Source: Ruminococcaceae bacterium UBA3751 (lineage in GTDB: Bacteria; Bacillota; Clostridia; Oscillospirales; Acutalibacteraceae). Taken from it: a stretch of 60,756 nucleotides of DNA. Both the position numbers and the translations under genes were made by a program. The notes under the pieces are model-generated. The model did no database searches and was not told the DNA's origin. It saw nothing but the letters and a program-made list of their open reading frames with translations. Below are positions 8,264-15,143 of the stretch, in pieces (position 1 is the stretch's first letter; each line of letters starts with the position of its first letter). The stretch covers positions 410-61,165 of the forward strand of contig DFGL01000020.1 in assembly GCA_002371215.1 (NCBI GenBank), read 5' to 3'.

Positions 8264-8524
8264 ATGATTTCGTTTAACGAACCGGAGTATAATAATCCCG
8301 ATAAGCATTTCGCTTCGGTCAAGGCGATGTTTGATGAGGAGGGGAATATAACTCCGCTCTCAATGATTTATAATGAAACGGAGCTTGAAATTGACCGTAT
8401 TACCGATATACGCCCCGCCGCGTCGCTTAAATCAGGCGGCGCGGGAATACGCTATACCTGCTATATTGAGGGCAAAAGAACATACCTCTTCTTAGAAAAT
8501 ACAAAATGGTTTTTTGAAATATAA
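8264..8524 (+). CDS. Small protein of unknown function downstream of the Y-family polymerase
   Basis: I do not recognise a family. The 86-aa protein is acidic at the N-terminus (NEPEYNNPDKHFASVKAMFDEEG) and seems to be a small beta-rich fold, with no membrane segment or cysteine cluster. It starts 10 bases after the polymerase stop with a strong AAGGAGGT site, and a terminator follows directly, so it is the second and last gene of the SOS-type unit. Small YolD-like proteins accompany Y-family polymerases in other Firmicutes; the position is the same, but I see no convincing sequence match. A regulator or partner of the polymerase is an inference from position only. Confidence 0.85.
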   Translation: MISFNEPEYNNPDKHFASVKAMFDEEGNITPLSMIYNETELEIDRITDIRPAASLKSGGAGIRYTCYIEGKRTYLFLENTKWFFEI

Positions 8525-8577
8525 AAAACACCCTGCAGGATACCCTATTTACTTAGGGTGCCCCAGGGTGCTTTTTT
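8523..8577. terminator. Bidirectional terminator with nested hairpins
   Basis: An outer stem CACCCTG (8529-8535) / CAGGGTG (8564-8570) encloses an inner stem ACCCTA (8542-8547) / TAGGGT (8554-8559). A run of six A precedes it and a run of six T follows it, so it can end both the polymerase unit and the minus-strand lipoprotein unit. Confidence 0.85.
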
Positions 8578-9091
8578 ATTCTGCTTCCAAGGATAGCCGA
8601 ACGCTTATATCGCCCGAGCCGAGTATTTTCTTGAGGTCGGTATTTACATTTCTGATTTTTGCAATTCTTGTAAAGCTCCAGGAGTTGGTATCGTAATAAA
8701 TAGTTAGCTTGTTTCCCTGATAGAGAATTACGTCTCCTGCCTCGGTAGTAATATTCTCATCATTCCTCGGGAGAGAGAAAGGCAAATCGCCGACCTTTTC
8801 AAAGCTGCCGTAATCGCTCATCTCAATTTCAATACTGCCGTTTTTCAGCTTTTCTTTTAACGCCTCAGCGGAGGAGTTGTTTTCAAAATCAGCTAAAAGC
8901 GTATGTCCGTTTACATCAATTTTAAGCATCTCTTGTGTTTCCTTATCGTTTTCGCTGTTCTTTTCGCTTGTTAAAGTTGTCTGCTCTGTGCTTTCGGGCT
9001 CTGTGGCGGTGCTACTGTTAACCTGCCTTTCCGAGCAACCGTAGAGGAGTACGGTTAAAAGCAGAAGCGGTATAATAATGAGCTTTTTCAT
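8576..9091 (-). CDS. Lipoprotein with cyclophilin-like domain
   Basis: The 171-aa protein starts with a lipoprotein signal peptide ending in the lipobox LLYGC (Cys19), so it should be anchored outside the membrane. A Ser/Thr/Glu-rich linker (about 20-55) leads to a C-terminal domain with ADFENNSSAEALKEKL, MSDYGSFEKVGDLP and NDENITTEAGD. These are hallmarks of the cyclophilin-like fold (Pfam Cyclophil_like2). Function is unknown; such domains often lie next to alpha/beta hydrolases or flavoproteins. It begins six bases after the hydrolase stop without a clear ribosome site, suggesting coupled translation. Confidence 0.85.
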   Translation of the reverse strand: MKKLIIIPLLLLTVLLYGCSERQVNSSTATEPESTEQTTLTSEKNSENDKETQEMLKIDVNGHTLLADFENNSSAEALKEKLKNGSIEIEMSDYGSFEKVGDLPFSLPRNDENITTEAGDVILYQGNKLTIYYDTNSWSFTRIAKIRNVNTDLKKILGSGDISVRLSLEAE

Positions 9092-9097
9092 AGTGCT

Positions 9098-10096
9098 TTA
9101 TAAATACTTATTAAAGAATTCAGCGAGCTTATCGAAGGGAATAACGTTTTTATCCCCGCCGTCGTAAAGGTCGGTGTGAACAGCGCCCTCAATAACGAGA
9201 AGCTCCTTGTTATCAGCGTACTTATTACCGTTTACCATATTGTCGTACGCGTCCTTTCCAAAATAGAAAGAATGAGCCTTATCGCCGTGCATAATCATAA
9301 CTGCCGAGCGTATTTCGTTGCTGTACTGAAGAATAGGTTGATTAATAAAAGATTCGCAGCCGATAACGTTCCAGCCGCCGTTTGAATTAAGCGAACGCGG
9401 ATGGTAGCCCCTTTCGGTTTTGTAATAATCGTAATAGTCCTTTACAAAGAACGGAGCGTCGTCGGGAAGCGGGTCAACAACTCCGCCGCCAAGCTTGTAT
9501 TCGCCGTTTTTATAATCCTCAATACGCTGTGCGCACATAGCTTTCTTCGCTTCGTAGCGCTGTTCCTCGCTGTCTGCGCTGTCAAAATATCCCTTGGCGT
9601 TAACGCGGGTCATATCGTACATAGTTGAAGCAACGGTTGCCTTAATTCTCGTATCAAGTGCAGCGGCGTTGACAGCCATTCCGCCCCAGCCGCATATTCC
9701 GATAATTCCTATTCTTTCAGCGTCAACCCTGTCGTTAAGCGAGAGAAAATCAACCGCTGCCATAAAATCCTCCGTGTTAATATCGGGCGAAGCCATATAT
9801 CTCGGCGCTCCGCCGCTTTCTCCCGTAAACGACGGGTCAAAGGCGATAGTTAAAAAGCCGCGCTCTGCCATAGTTTGAGCGTAAAGCCCGGAGCACTGCT
9901 CCTTAACAGCTCCGAACGGACCGCAAACCGCTATTGCAGGCAGCTTTCCGTCAGCGTTTTCAGGAATATACATATCTGCAGCGAGCGTAATTCCGTAGCG
10001 GTTAATAAAAGTAACCTTGCTGTGGCTGACTTTGTCGCTTTTGGGAAAGGTTTTATCCCATTCGTTAGTTAAGTTAAGAGTTTCTGTTTTCATCAT
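9098..10096 (-). CDS. Alpha/beta hydrolase with Cys nucleophile (dienelactone hydrolase-like)
   Basis: The 332-aa protein has an alpha/beta hydrolase fold with an oxyanion-type GPFGAVKEQ turn near residue 85. The nucleophile elbow is GICGWGG, so cysteine replaces the usual serine, as in dienelactone hydrolase. A late Asp (MHGDKAH) and His (GAVHTDLYD near 310) complete a plausible triad. No signal peptide is present, so it should be cytoplasmic. It shares a unit with the cyclophilin-like lipoprotein, a pairing that recurs in gut Firmicutes and Bacteroides as far as I recall. Substrate unknown. The start has GGAGGG seven bases upstream. Confidence 0.85.
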   Translation of the reverse strand: MMKTETLNLTNEWDKTFPKSDKVSHSKVTFINRYGITLAADMYIPENADGKLPAIAVCGPFGAVKEQCSGLYAQTMAERGFLTIAFDPSFTGESGGAPRYMASPDINTEDFMAAVDFLSLNDRVDAERIGIIGICGWGGMAVNAAALDTRIKATVASTMYDMTRVNAKGYFDSADSEEQRYEAKKAMCAQRIEDYKNGEYKLGGGVVDPLPDDAPFFVKDYYDYYKTERGYHPRSLNSNGGWNVIGCESFINQPILQYSNEIRSAVMIMHGDKAHSFYFGKDAYDNMVNGNKYADNKELLVIEGAVHTDLYDGGDKNVIPFDKLAEFFNKYL

Positions 10097-10139
10097 ATTA
10101 TGTCCCTCCGAAGAACTGACTCATAAGAGACAGTTTTCA

Positions 10140-10910
10140 TTATTTAAGTATTTCATTAACGTTGCTAATCGGAGTTATGCCGAAGGAGGCGATTTTTTCT
10201 TTCATTTGGTTTAAGCGTTCCTTATCGCTGTAAACGTCAGGGCTGTGTGCGTCGAGCCCTATAACGACGCGGTTGCCTGTTTCGTTGACGATTTTCCAGA
10301 AGTCGTCGTTCGGGTAATTGCGCCTGTCCGTGTAGCCGAGAAAGTTGAATTCAAGCGGAACGTCAGTTTCCTTCAGCATTTTTACCATATATTCCATACC
10401 CTCGCGGTAAACGGTTCTGTTTCCCGTAAAGTTAATTAAATCGGGATGTGCGATATAGGCAAATTCTCCGCTTTGGGCGCCCTCAATTACCTGGTTGACG
10501 TACTTTTTAAAGGTTAATATATCGTTGGTTTTTGAACCTGTATACCGCGCTTCGGGTTCCACCTCGCTGTCCGTATAGTGCTGTCCCAAAATGATATAAT
10601 CGTAGCCAAAGCTTTTCAGATACTGCAGTTCCTCTTTAATGAATTTCGGATACCATTCAACCTCAAAGCCAAGTTTGATATCTATAATTCCCTTATATTT
10701 TTCCTGTAGATATCTGACAGAGGAAACGTAGTCCTCCGTCAGTTCGCATTCCATACGGAACGAACTGAAGTGGTCAGCAGGAAAAACATAGGGTGCGTGG
10801 TCTGAAAAACCAACGGTTTTATAGCCGTTTTTAATAGCTTTTAAAATGTATTCCTCGTCCTCGCCGCTTGCGTGGTGGCAGCGCCAGGTGTGCATATGGA
10901 GATTAAACAT
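10140..10910 (-). CDS. PHP-domain phosphatase, histidinol-phosphatase-like
   Basis: The 256-aa protein is a PHP-domain metal-dependent phosphoesterase. The first motif, NLHMHTWRCHH, gives the metal His residues; GFSDHAPY (about 34-41), GFEVEWYP, GQHYTD, AHPDLINF and GLDAHSP (near 222) supply further ligands in the order found in HisK-type histidinol phosphatases. It would act in the cytoplasm. Its start codon follows the galT stop with no gap, so it is translationally coupled to galT and could serve sugar-phosphate rather than histidine metabolism. No other his gene is in the window. Confidence 0.82.
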   Translation of the reverse strand: MFNLHMHTWRCHHASGEDEEYILKAIKNGYKTVGFSDHAPYVFPADHFSSFRMECELTEDYVSSVRYLQEKYKGIIDIKLGFEVEWYPKFIKEELQYLKSFGYDYIILGQHYTDSEVEPEARYTGSKTNDILTFKKYVNQVIEGAQSGEFAYIAHPDLINFTGNRTVYREGMEYMVKMLKETDVPLEFNFLGYTDRRNYPNDDFWKIVNETGNRVVIGLDAHSPDVYSDKERLNQMKEKIASFGITPISNVNEILK

Positions 10911-12404
10911 TTATTTAACGCTTTCTGTAAATTTAATAAACTGAGCCTTGCCCTCGTCGGTTCTCTCGTAAACTCCGCACTGCTCAAGTATTGCAGTAAA
11001 TACAATGCCGATTTCCTTTTTAAGTATGTCCTCGCAGTTGGCGGCAGTAATGTCGCTGTATTTATTCTTAATCATTTCAGCCCATTCAGCGTGCTTAGCA
11101 ATGCGCTCGTCGGCTGTAATATCAGCGCCGTTTACGATAGCCTCAGCCAAAACGGCAATTTCCTCCTTAAGTCTTGAGGGAAGAACAGCGAGTCCCATAA
11201 CCTCAATGAGCCCAATGTTCTCTTTCTTTATATGATGGTATTCGGGATGAGGATGATAGAAGCCGAGCGGGCATTCCTCCGTTGTAATGTTGTTTCGCAG
11301 AACAAGGTCGAGCTCGAATTTGCCGTTTCTCATACGAGCAATCGGAGTAATGGTGTTGTGCGGTTCACCGTCGGTTTCGGCATAGATAAACGCCTCCTCA
11401 TCAGTGTAGCTTCTCCACGCCTTAAGGATTTTATCCGCAAGTTCAACAAGCCTTTCTCTCTCCGTGCCGGAAATTCTGATAACACTCATCGGCCATTTAA
11501 CTATTCCCGCAGCAATATCCTCAAATCCGCTGAACTTAATCTCCGTTTCAACGGGAGCCTTAGCCATAGCGAAATCGTAATTTCCGCCCTGAAAATGCTC
11601 GTGGGTAAGGATTGAGCCGCCAACAATCGGGAGGTCGGCGTTTGAACCTACAAAGTAATGTGGGAATTTTTCAACAAAGCAGAGAAGCTTGTCAAAAGCG
11701 CCCCTGTTAATCGCCATCGGAATATGCTCGCTGTTGAATACAATACAGTGCTCGTTATAGTAAACGTAAGGGGAGTACTGAATAAAGAACGGCTCTCCCG
11801 CAAGCTGTGTGGGGATAATTCTGTGGTTCTGGCGGGCAGGGTGGTTAACTCTTCCCATATAGCCCTCGTTTTCCTTGCAAAGCAGGCATTTAGGATAAGA
11901 GCTCTGCTTCATCGTTAGAGCGGCGGCGATTGCCTTGGGGTCCTTTTCAGGCTTTGAAAGGTTAATTGTAATATCAATGTCGCCGTATTCGGTTTTTGTA
12001 ATCCATTTAATATCGTTCTTTATTCTGTATTCGCGGATATAATCGCTCTTCCTTGAAAGGCGGTAGTAATAATCCGTTGCCGCCTTCGGCGATTTTTCGT
12101 ATTCCTCATTGAATTTTTTAATAACCTCTGACGGGCGCGGAGTAATAATTCCCATAAGTTTTGTATCGAGCAAATCTCTGTAAACAACCCCGTCCTCACA
12201 GATTCCGTTTTCAACCGCGTAATCAAGAATTGCTTTGAGTATATTCTCAAGCTCGCAGTCCTCTTTAACCTCGCAGTCCTCAAAGGTGTCCATCCCGAGC
12301 GCTTCGCAAAGTCTGTTAACGGTGAAAATAATATCTGTTTTTTCAATAAATCCTTCTTTTTCCGCATAAAGCGCAAGCGCTTTTATAGCTTCATAAATGC
12401 TCAT
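10911..12404 (-). CDS. galT: UDP-glucose--hexose-1-phosphate uridylyltransferase (Firmicutes type)
   Basis: GalT exchanges UMP between UDP-glucose and galactose 1-phosphate in the Leloir pathway. At 497 aa it is the long Firmicutes-type GalT, not the shorter E. coli type. The GGSILTHEHFQGG segment holds the His-rich uridylylation site, and MYGRVNHPARQNHR-like residues (here GYMGRVNHPARQNHR) form the N-terminal substrate region. The start has AGGAG nine bases upstream. It leads the unit galT / PHP phosphatase / hydrolase / lipoprotein; galK and galE are not in the window. Confidence 0.93.
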   Translation of the reverse strand: MSIYEAIKALALYAEKEGFIEKTDIIFTVNRLCEALGMDTFEDCEVKEDCELENILKAILDYAVENGICEDGVVYRDLLDTKLMGIITPRPSEVIKKFNEEYEKSPKAATDYYYRLSRKSDYIREYRIKNDIKWITKTEYGDIDITINLSKPEKDPKAIAAALTMKQSSYPKCLLCKENEGYMGRVNHPARQNHRIIPTQLAGEPFFIQYSPYVYYNEHCIVFNSEHIPMAINRGAFDKLLCFVEKFPHYFVGSNADLPIVGGSILTHEHFQGGNYDFAMAKAPVETEIKFSGFEDIAAGIVKWPMSVIRISGTERERLVELADKILKAWRSYTDEEAFIYAETDGEPHNTITPIARMRNGKFELDLVLRNNITTEECPLGFYHPHPEYHHIKKENIGLIEVMGLAVLPSRLKEEIAVLAEAIVNGADITADERIAKHAEWAEMIKNKYSDITAANCEDILKKEIGIVFTAILEQCGVYERTDEGKAQFIKFTESVK

Positions 12405-12434
12405 AGTAAATATCTCCTGAAATTAATTAATATT

Positions 12435-12463
12435 ATTATAAATGAATATAATTATATTTGCAA
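12435..12463 (-). promoter_or_regulatory. galT promoter, shared -35
   Basis: On the minus strand the palindromic hexamer TTGCAA (12458-12463), 17 bases, then TATAAT (12435-12440). The same six base pairs form the -35 of the divergent LOG gene promoter. Confidence 0.75.
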
Positions 12464-12485
12464 TATATTATTTTTATGTTATAAT
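12458..12485 (+). promoter_or_regulatory. Promoter of the LOG gene operon, shared -35
   Basis: TTGCAA (12458-12463), 16 bases, TATAAT (12480-12485). It drives the long plus-strand run from the LOG gene. Because the hexamer is its own reverse complement it serves both directions. Confidence 0.75.
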
Positions 12486-12522
12486 CAAAAATAAGATGTT
12501 GTTACGTTAATGGGGTGATTAT

Positions 12523-13098
12523 ATGAATATTTGCGTTTTCGGCGCAGCAAGTAATACAATCGATGAAAAATACATTACCGCAGTTGAGGAAATGGGAGAG
12601 TTCCTTGCAAAAAAAGGGCATAATCTTGTTTTCGGCTCAGGCAAAACGGGTTCTATGGGCGCAGCTGCAAGAGGCTTTAAAAGAGGCGGCGGAAAAATTC
12701 ACGGAGTTATCCCGAAATTCTTTAAAGAGGATTTAAGCGATTTTGTAAACTGGAATTGCGATGAGATGACATATACCGAAACAATGCGCGAGCGAAAGGC
12801 TGTAATGGAGGAGCTTGCTGACGCGTTTATAATAACTCCCGGCGGCATTGGTACATATGAGGAGTTTTTTGAAATACTTACCTTAAAGCAGCTTGGAAGA
12901 CACAGAAAACCCATAGCGTTTTACAATATAGGCGGTTACTATGATAAACTTGATTCGCTGATAGAGTTTACAATTGAAGAAAAGTTTTTGAAGGATACAT
13001 GCCGCGCGCTCTATAAGTATTTTACGGATTTGGACGAAATGCTTAAGTATATTGAAAACGACGATATGGATGGTATGACCGTCCATGATTTAAAATAG
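12523..13098 (+). CDS. LOG family protein (TIGR00730, Rossmann-fold nucleotide hydrolase)
   Basis: The 191-aa protein has the LOG motif PGGIGTYEEFFE near residue 106 and an Arg in the preceding MRERK segment. LOG enzymes release free base from nucleoside 5'-monophosphates such as cytokinin ribotides. In bacteria without cytokinin use, the role may be nucleotide clean-up. Length is normal for the family. GGGGTGAT precedes the ATG. It is the first gene of a plus-strand unit with a cytidylate-kinase-like gene 10 bases downstream. Confidence 0.9.
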   Translation: MNICVFGAASNTIDEKYITAVEEMGEFLAKKGHNLVFGSGKTGSMGAAARGFKRGGGKIHGVIPKFFKEDLSDFVNWNCDEMTYTETMRERKAVMEELADAFIITPGGIGTYEEFFEILTLKQLGRHRKPIAFYNIGGYYDKLDSLIEFTIEEKFLKDTCRALYKYFTDLDEMLKYIENDDMDGMTVHDLK

Positions 13099-13108
13099 GA
13101 GGAATAAA

Positions 13109-13711
13109 ATGAAAGACCATTATATTATTGCTATAGGGAGGCAGTTTGCAAGCGGCGGAAGAGAAATCGGTCATATGCTTGCTGACAGGCTCGGCATAGG
13201 CTTTTATGATTCCGAGGCGCTCCGCACTGAAGCAAAGGAGCTTGGGATTGAGGACGGAATATTTGATTTGTTTGACGAAAAGCCAACAAGAAGCTTTCTT
13301 TTCTCCGTCGTTATGGACCCATATGCCATTGACAGCGCCGTTAACAGCGGTAAGGTAATTGAGGCGCAGAGAAAGGTTATTCAGTCTGCAGCAGACCGCG
13401 GACCTTGTGTAATAGTCGGAAGGCGCGCTGATAAAATCCTTGAGGATAATAAAGAGGAAACCGTTATAAGCGTATTTATTGCCGCTGATATTGAGGACAG
13501 AATAGCTCGCTTTCTTGAACGCGAGAATATGAGCGAAAAACAGGCGCGCAAGTTTATTGAACGTAAGGATAGGGAGCGCGCTTCGTATTATAACTATTTC
13601 TTTGACGGAAAATGGGGCAGAGCGGATAACTATACTATGTGCTTCTCAACCTCAAAGATGAGCAAGGATAGAATCTGCGATATTATTATTGACTATATAG
13701 AAAACTTATAA
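13109..13711 (+). CDS. Cytidylate kinase-like family protein
   Basis: The 200-aa protein matches the cytidylate kinase-like family (Pfam PF13189). The N-terminus IIAIGRQFASGGREIGHMLADRLGI is the family P-loop variant with R-x-F-x-S-G-G-R in place of the classical Walker A, and a LID-like ARFLERENMSEKQARKFIERKDRERASYY follows near residue 130. The family is predicted to phosphorylate a nucleotide or related small substrate; true CMP kinase activity is not shown. GGAGG lies before the ATG and murF follows 10 bases after the stop. Confidence 0.88.
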   Translation: MKDHYIIAIGRQFASGGREIGHMLADRLGIGFYDSEALRTEAKELGIEDGIFDLFDEKPTRSFLFSVVMDPYAIDSAVNSGKVIEAQRKVIQSAADRGPCVIVGRRADKILEDNKEETVISVFIAADIEDRIARFLERENMSEKQARKFIERKDRERASYYNYFFDGKWGRADNYTMCFSTSKMSKDRICDIIIDYIENL

Positions 13712-13721
13712 GGAAATCAGT

Positions 13722-15086
13722 ATGAAAGCATTATCATTAAAAGAAATAATCGAGTGCACAAAGGCGTCCTGCAGTTTTGACGGCAATATTACCGTAACCG
13801 GCGTTTCAAGCGATACAAGAACTATAAAAAAAGGCGATTTATTCATTGCCCTCGTAGGCGAGAAGTTTGACGGTAACGACTATGTAAGCGTTGCAGAGAA
13901 GAACGGCGCGGTTGCCGCAATCTGTTCAAAGCCTGTTGAGGCAAATATCCCCGTGCTTCTTGTTGATAATACCCTGCTCGCGTTTCACCGTCTTGCAGCG
14001 TATTACAGAACTCTGCTCAATATAAAGGTTGTGGCGGTAACGGGAAGCAACGGCAAAACAACGACAAGGGATATGATTAAGGCAGTTCTTTCTTCAAAGT
14101 ACAGAGTTTATTCAACTGAGAAGAATTATAATAACGAAATAGGGCTCCCTAATACTATTCTTCAGATGGATGACGAATACGATATTGCCGTTCTTGAAAT
14201 GGGAATGAACCATCTCGGCGAAATCAGCCGTCTTACAAATATTGCAAAGCCCGACGTTGCGCATATAACAAATATCGGTAAAGCCCATATAGGAAATCTC
14301 GGCTCTCAGGAGAATATTCTAAAGGCAAAGCTTGAAATTCTGGAAGGGCTGAATCCCGAAGGACTTCTAATCCTTAACGGCGACGACGAGTACCTGAGAA
14401 AAGCCGAAACGGGAGAATTTAAAAAGACCTTTGTAGGAATAAAAAATGATGCAGATTTAATGGCGGAAGATATTGAGGTCATCGGCGGAAATACAAACTA
14501 TACCGCTGTGTGGAATGGAGAAAAAACCCGCGGAGCAATTCCCGTTATCGGTAATTACAACGTTTTGAACTCACTTGAAGCAATGCGTTGCGGGATTTAT
14601 TTCGGCATAACTCCCGATGAAGCGTTTAAGGCGCTTATGGGCTATAAGAGCGTCGGTATGCGCTGCGAGGCTGAGGTGATAAACGGTATTACTCTCGTTA
14701 AGGATTACTATAATGCAAGCCCGGATTCCTCGCGCGTTGCGCTTGAAGCGCTCGGGGATTATACAAAGGGCGGTAAAAAGGTCGCCCTCCTCGGCGAAAT
14801 GCTTGAACTCGGCGAATTCAGTGCAAAAGAGCATAAAGCCCTCGGAGAAATGTGCGTTAAAAACGGCGTTGCGCTCTCAATGTTTATAGGTGATGACTTC
14901 GATTCTTTCAAAGAGGGAATGCCCGAAAGCGAGGTTTTTGCAAAGGATGAAAGGGAAGCGTATGCCGAAAGGATAAAAGTTCTTGTTAAAGACGGAAAAA
15001 TCTCAAAGGGCGACGCAGTACTGATTAAAGCCTCCCGCGGAACAAAAATGGAGGAGTTTTACGAGGTAATAAAGTCCGTACTGTAA
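13722..15086 (+). CDS. murF: UDP-N-acetylmuramoyl-tripeptide--D-alanyl-D-alanine ligase
   Basis: MurF adds the D-Ala-D-Ala dipeptide to the UDP-MurNAc tripeptide, the last cytoplasmic step of peptidoglycan precursor synthesis. The 454 aa carry the Mur ligase domains in order: an N-terminal UDP-binding part with GVSSDTRTIKKGDLF, the central ATP site GSNGKTTTRD (about residue 109), the YNNEIGLPNTIL segment diagnostic of MurF, and a C-terminal domain with DYYNASPDS. It lies in the unit ahead of recD2 and mreB. A hairpin follows the stop. Confidence 0.96.
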   Translation: MKALSLKEIIECTKASCSFDGNITVTGVSSDTRTIKKGDLFIALVGEKFDGNDYVSVAEKNGAVAAICSKPVEANIPVLLVDNTLLAFHRLAAYYRTLLNIKVVAVTGSNGKTTTRDMIKAVLSSKYRVYSTEKNYNNEIGLPNTILQMDDEYDIAVLEMGMNHLGEISRLTNIAKPDVAHITNIGKAHIGNLGSQENILKAKLEILEGLNPEGLLILNGDDEYLRKAETGEFKKTFVGIKNDADLMAEDIEVIGGNTNYTAVWNGEKTRGAIPVIGNYNVLNSLEAMRCGIYFGITPDEAFKALMGYKSVGMRCEAEVINGITLVKDYYNASPDSSRVALEALGDYTKGGKKVALLGEMLELGEFSAKEHKALGEMCVKNGVALSMFIGDDFDSFKEGMPESEVFAKDEREAYAERIKVLVKDGKISKGDAVLIKASRGTKMEEFYEVIKSVL

Positions 15087-15104
15087 AACTGAAATAAGGA
15101 AAAC

Positions 15105-15131
15105 GACGGGGAGGGCAAAGCGCCCTCCCGT
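15105..15131 (+). terminator. GC-rich hairpin between murF and recD2 (possible attenuator)
   Basis: ACGGGGAGGGC and GCCCTCCCGT form a stem of about 10 bp with a single bulged G. It is followed by AATATAATT, not a clean T run, so termination is probably partial. It ends only 12 bases before the recD2 start codon. Confidence 0.55.
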
Positions 15132-15143
15132 AATATAATTACT

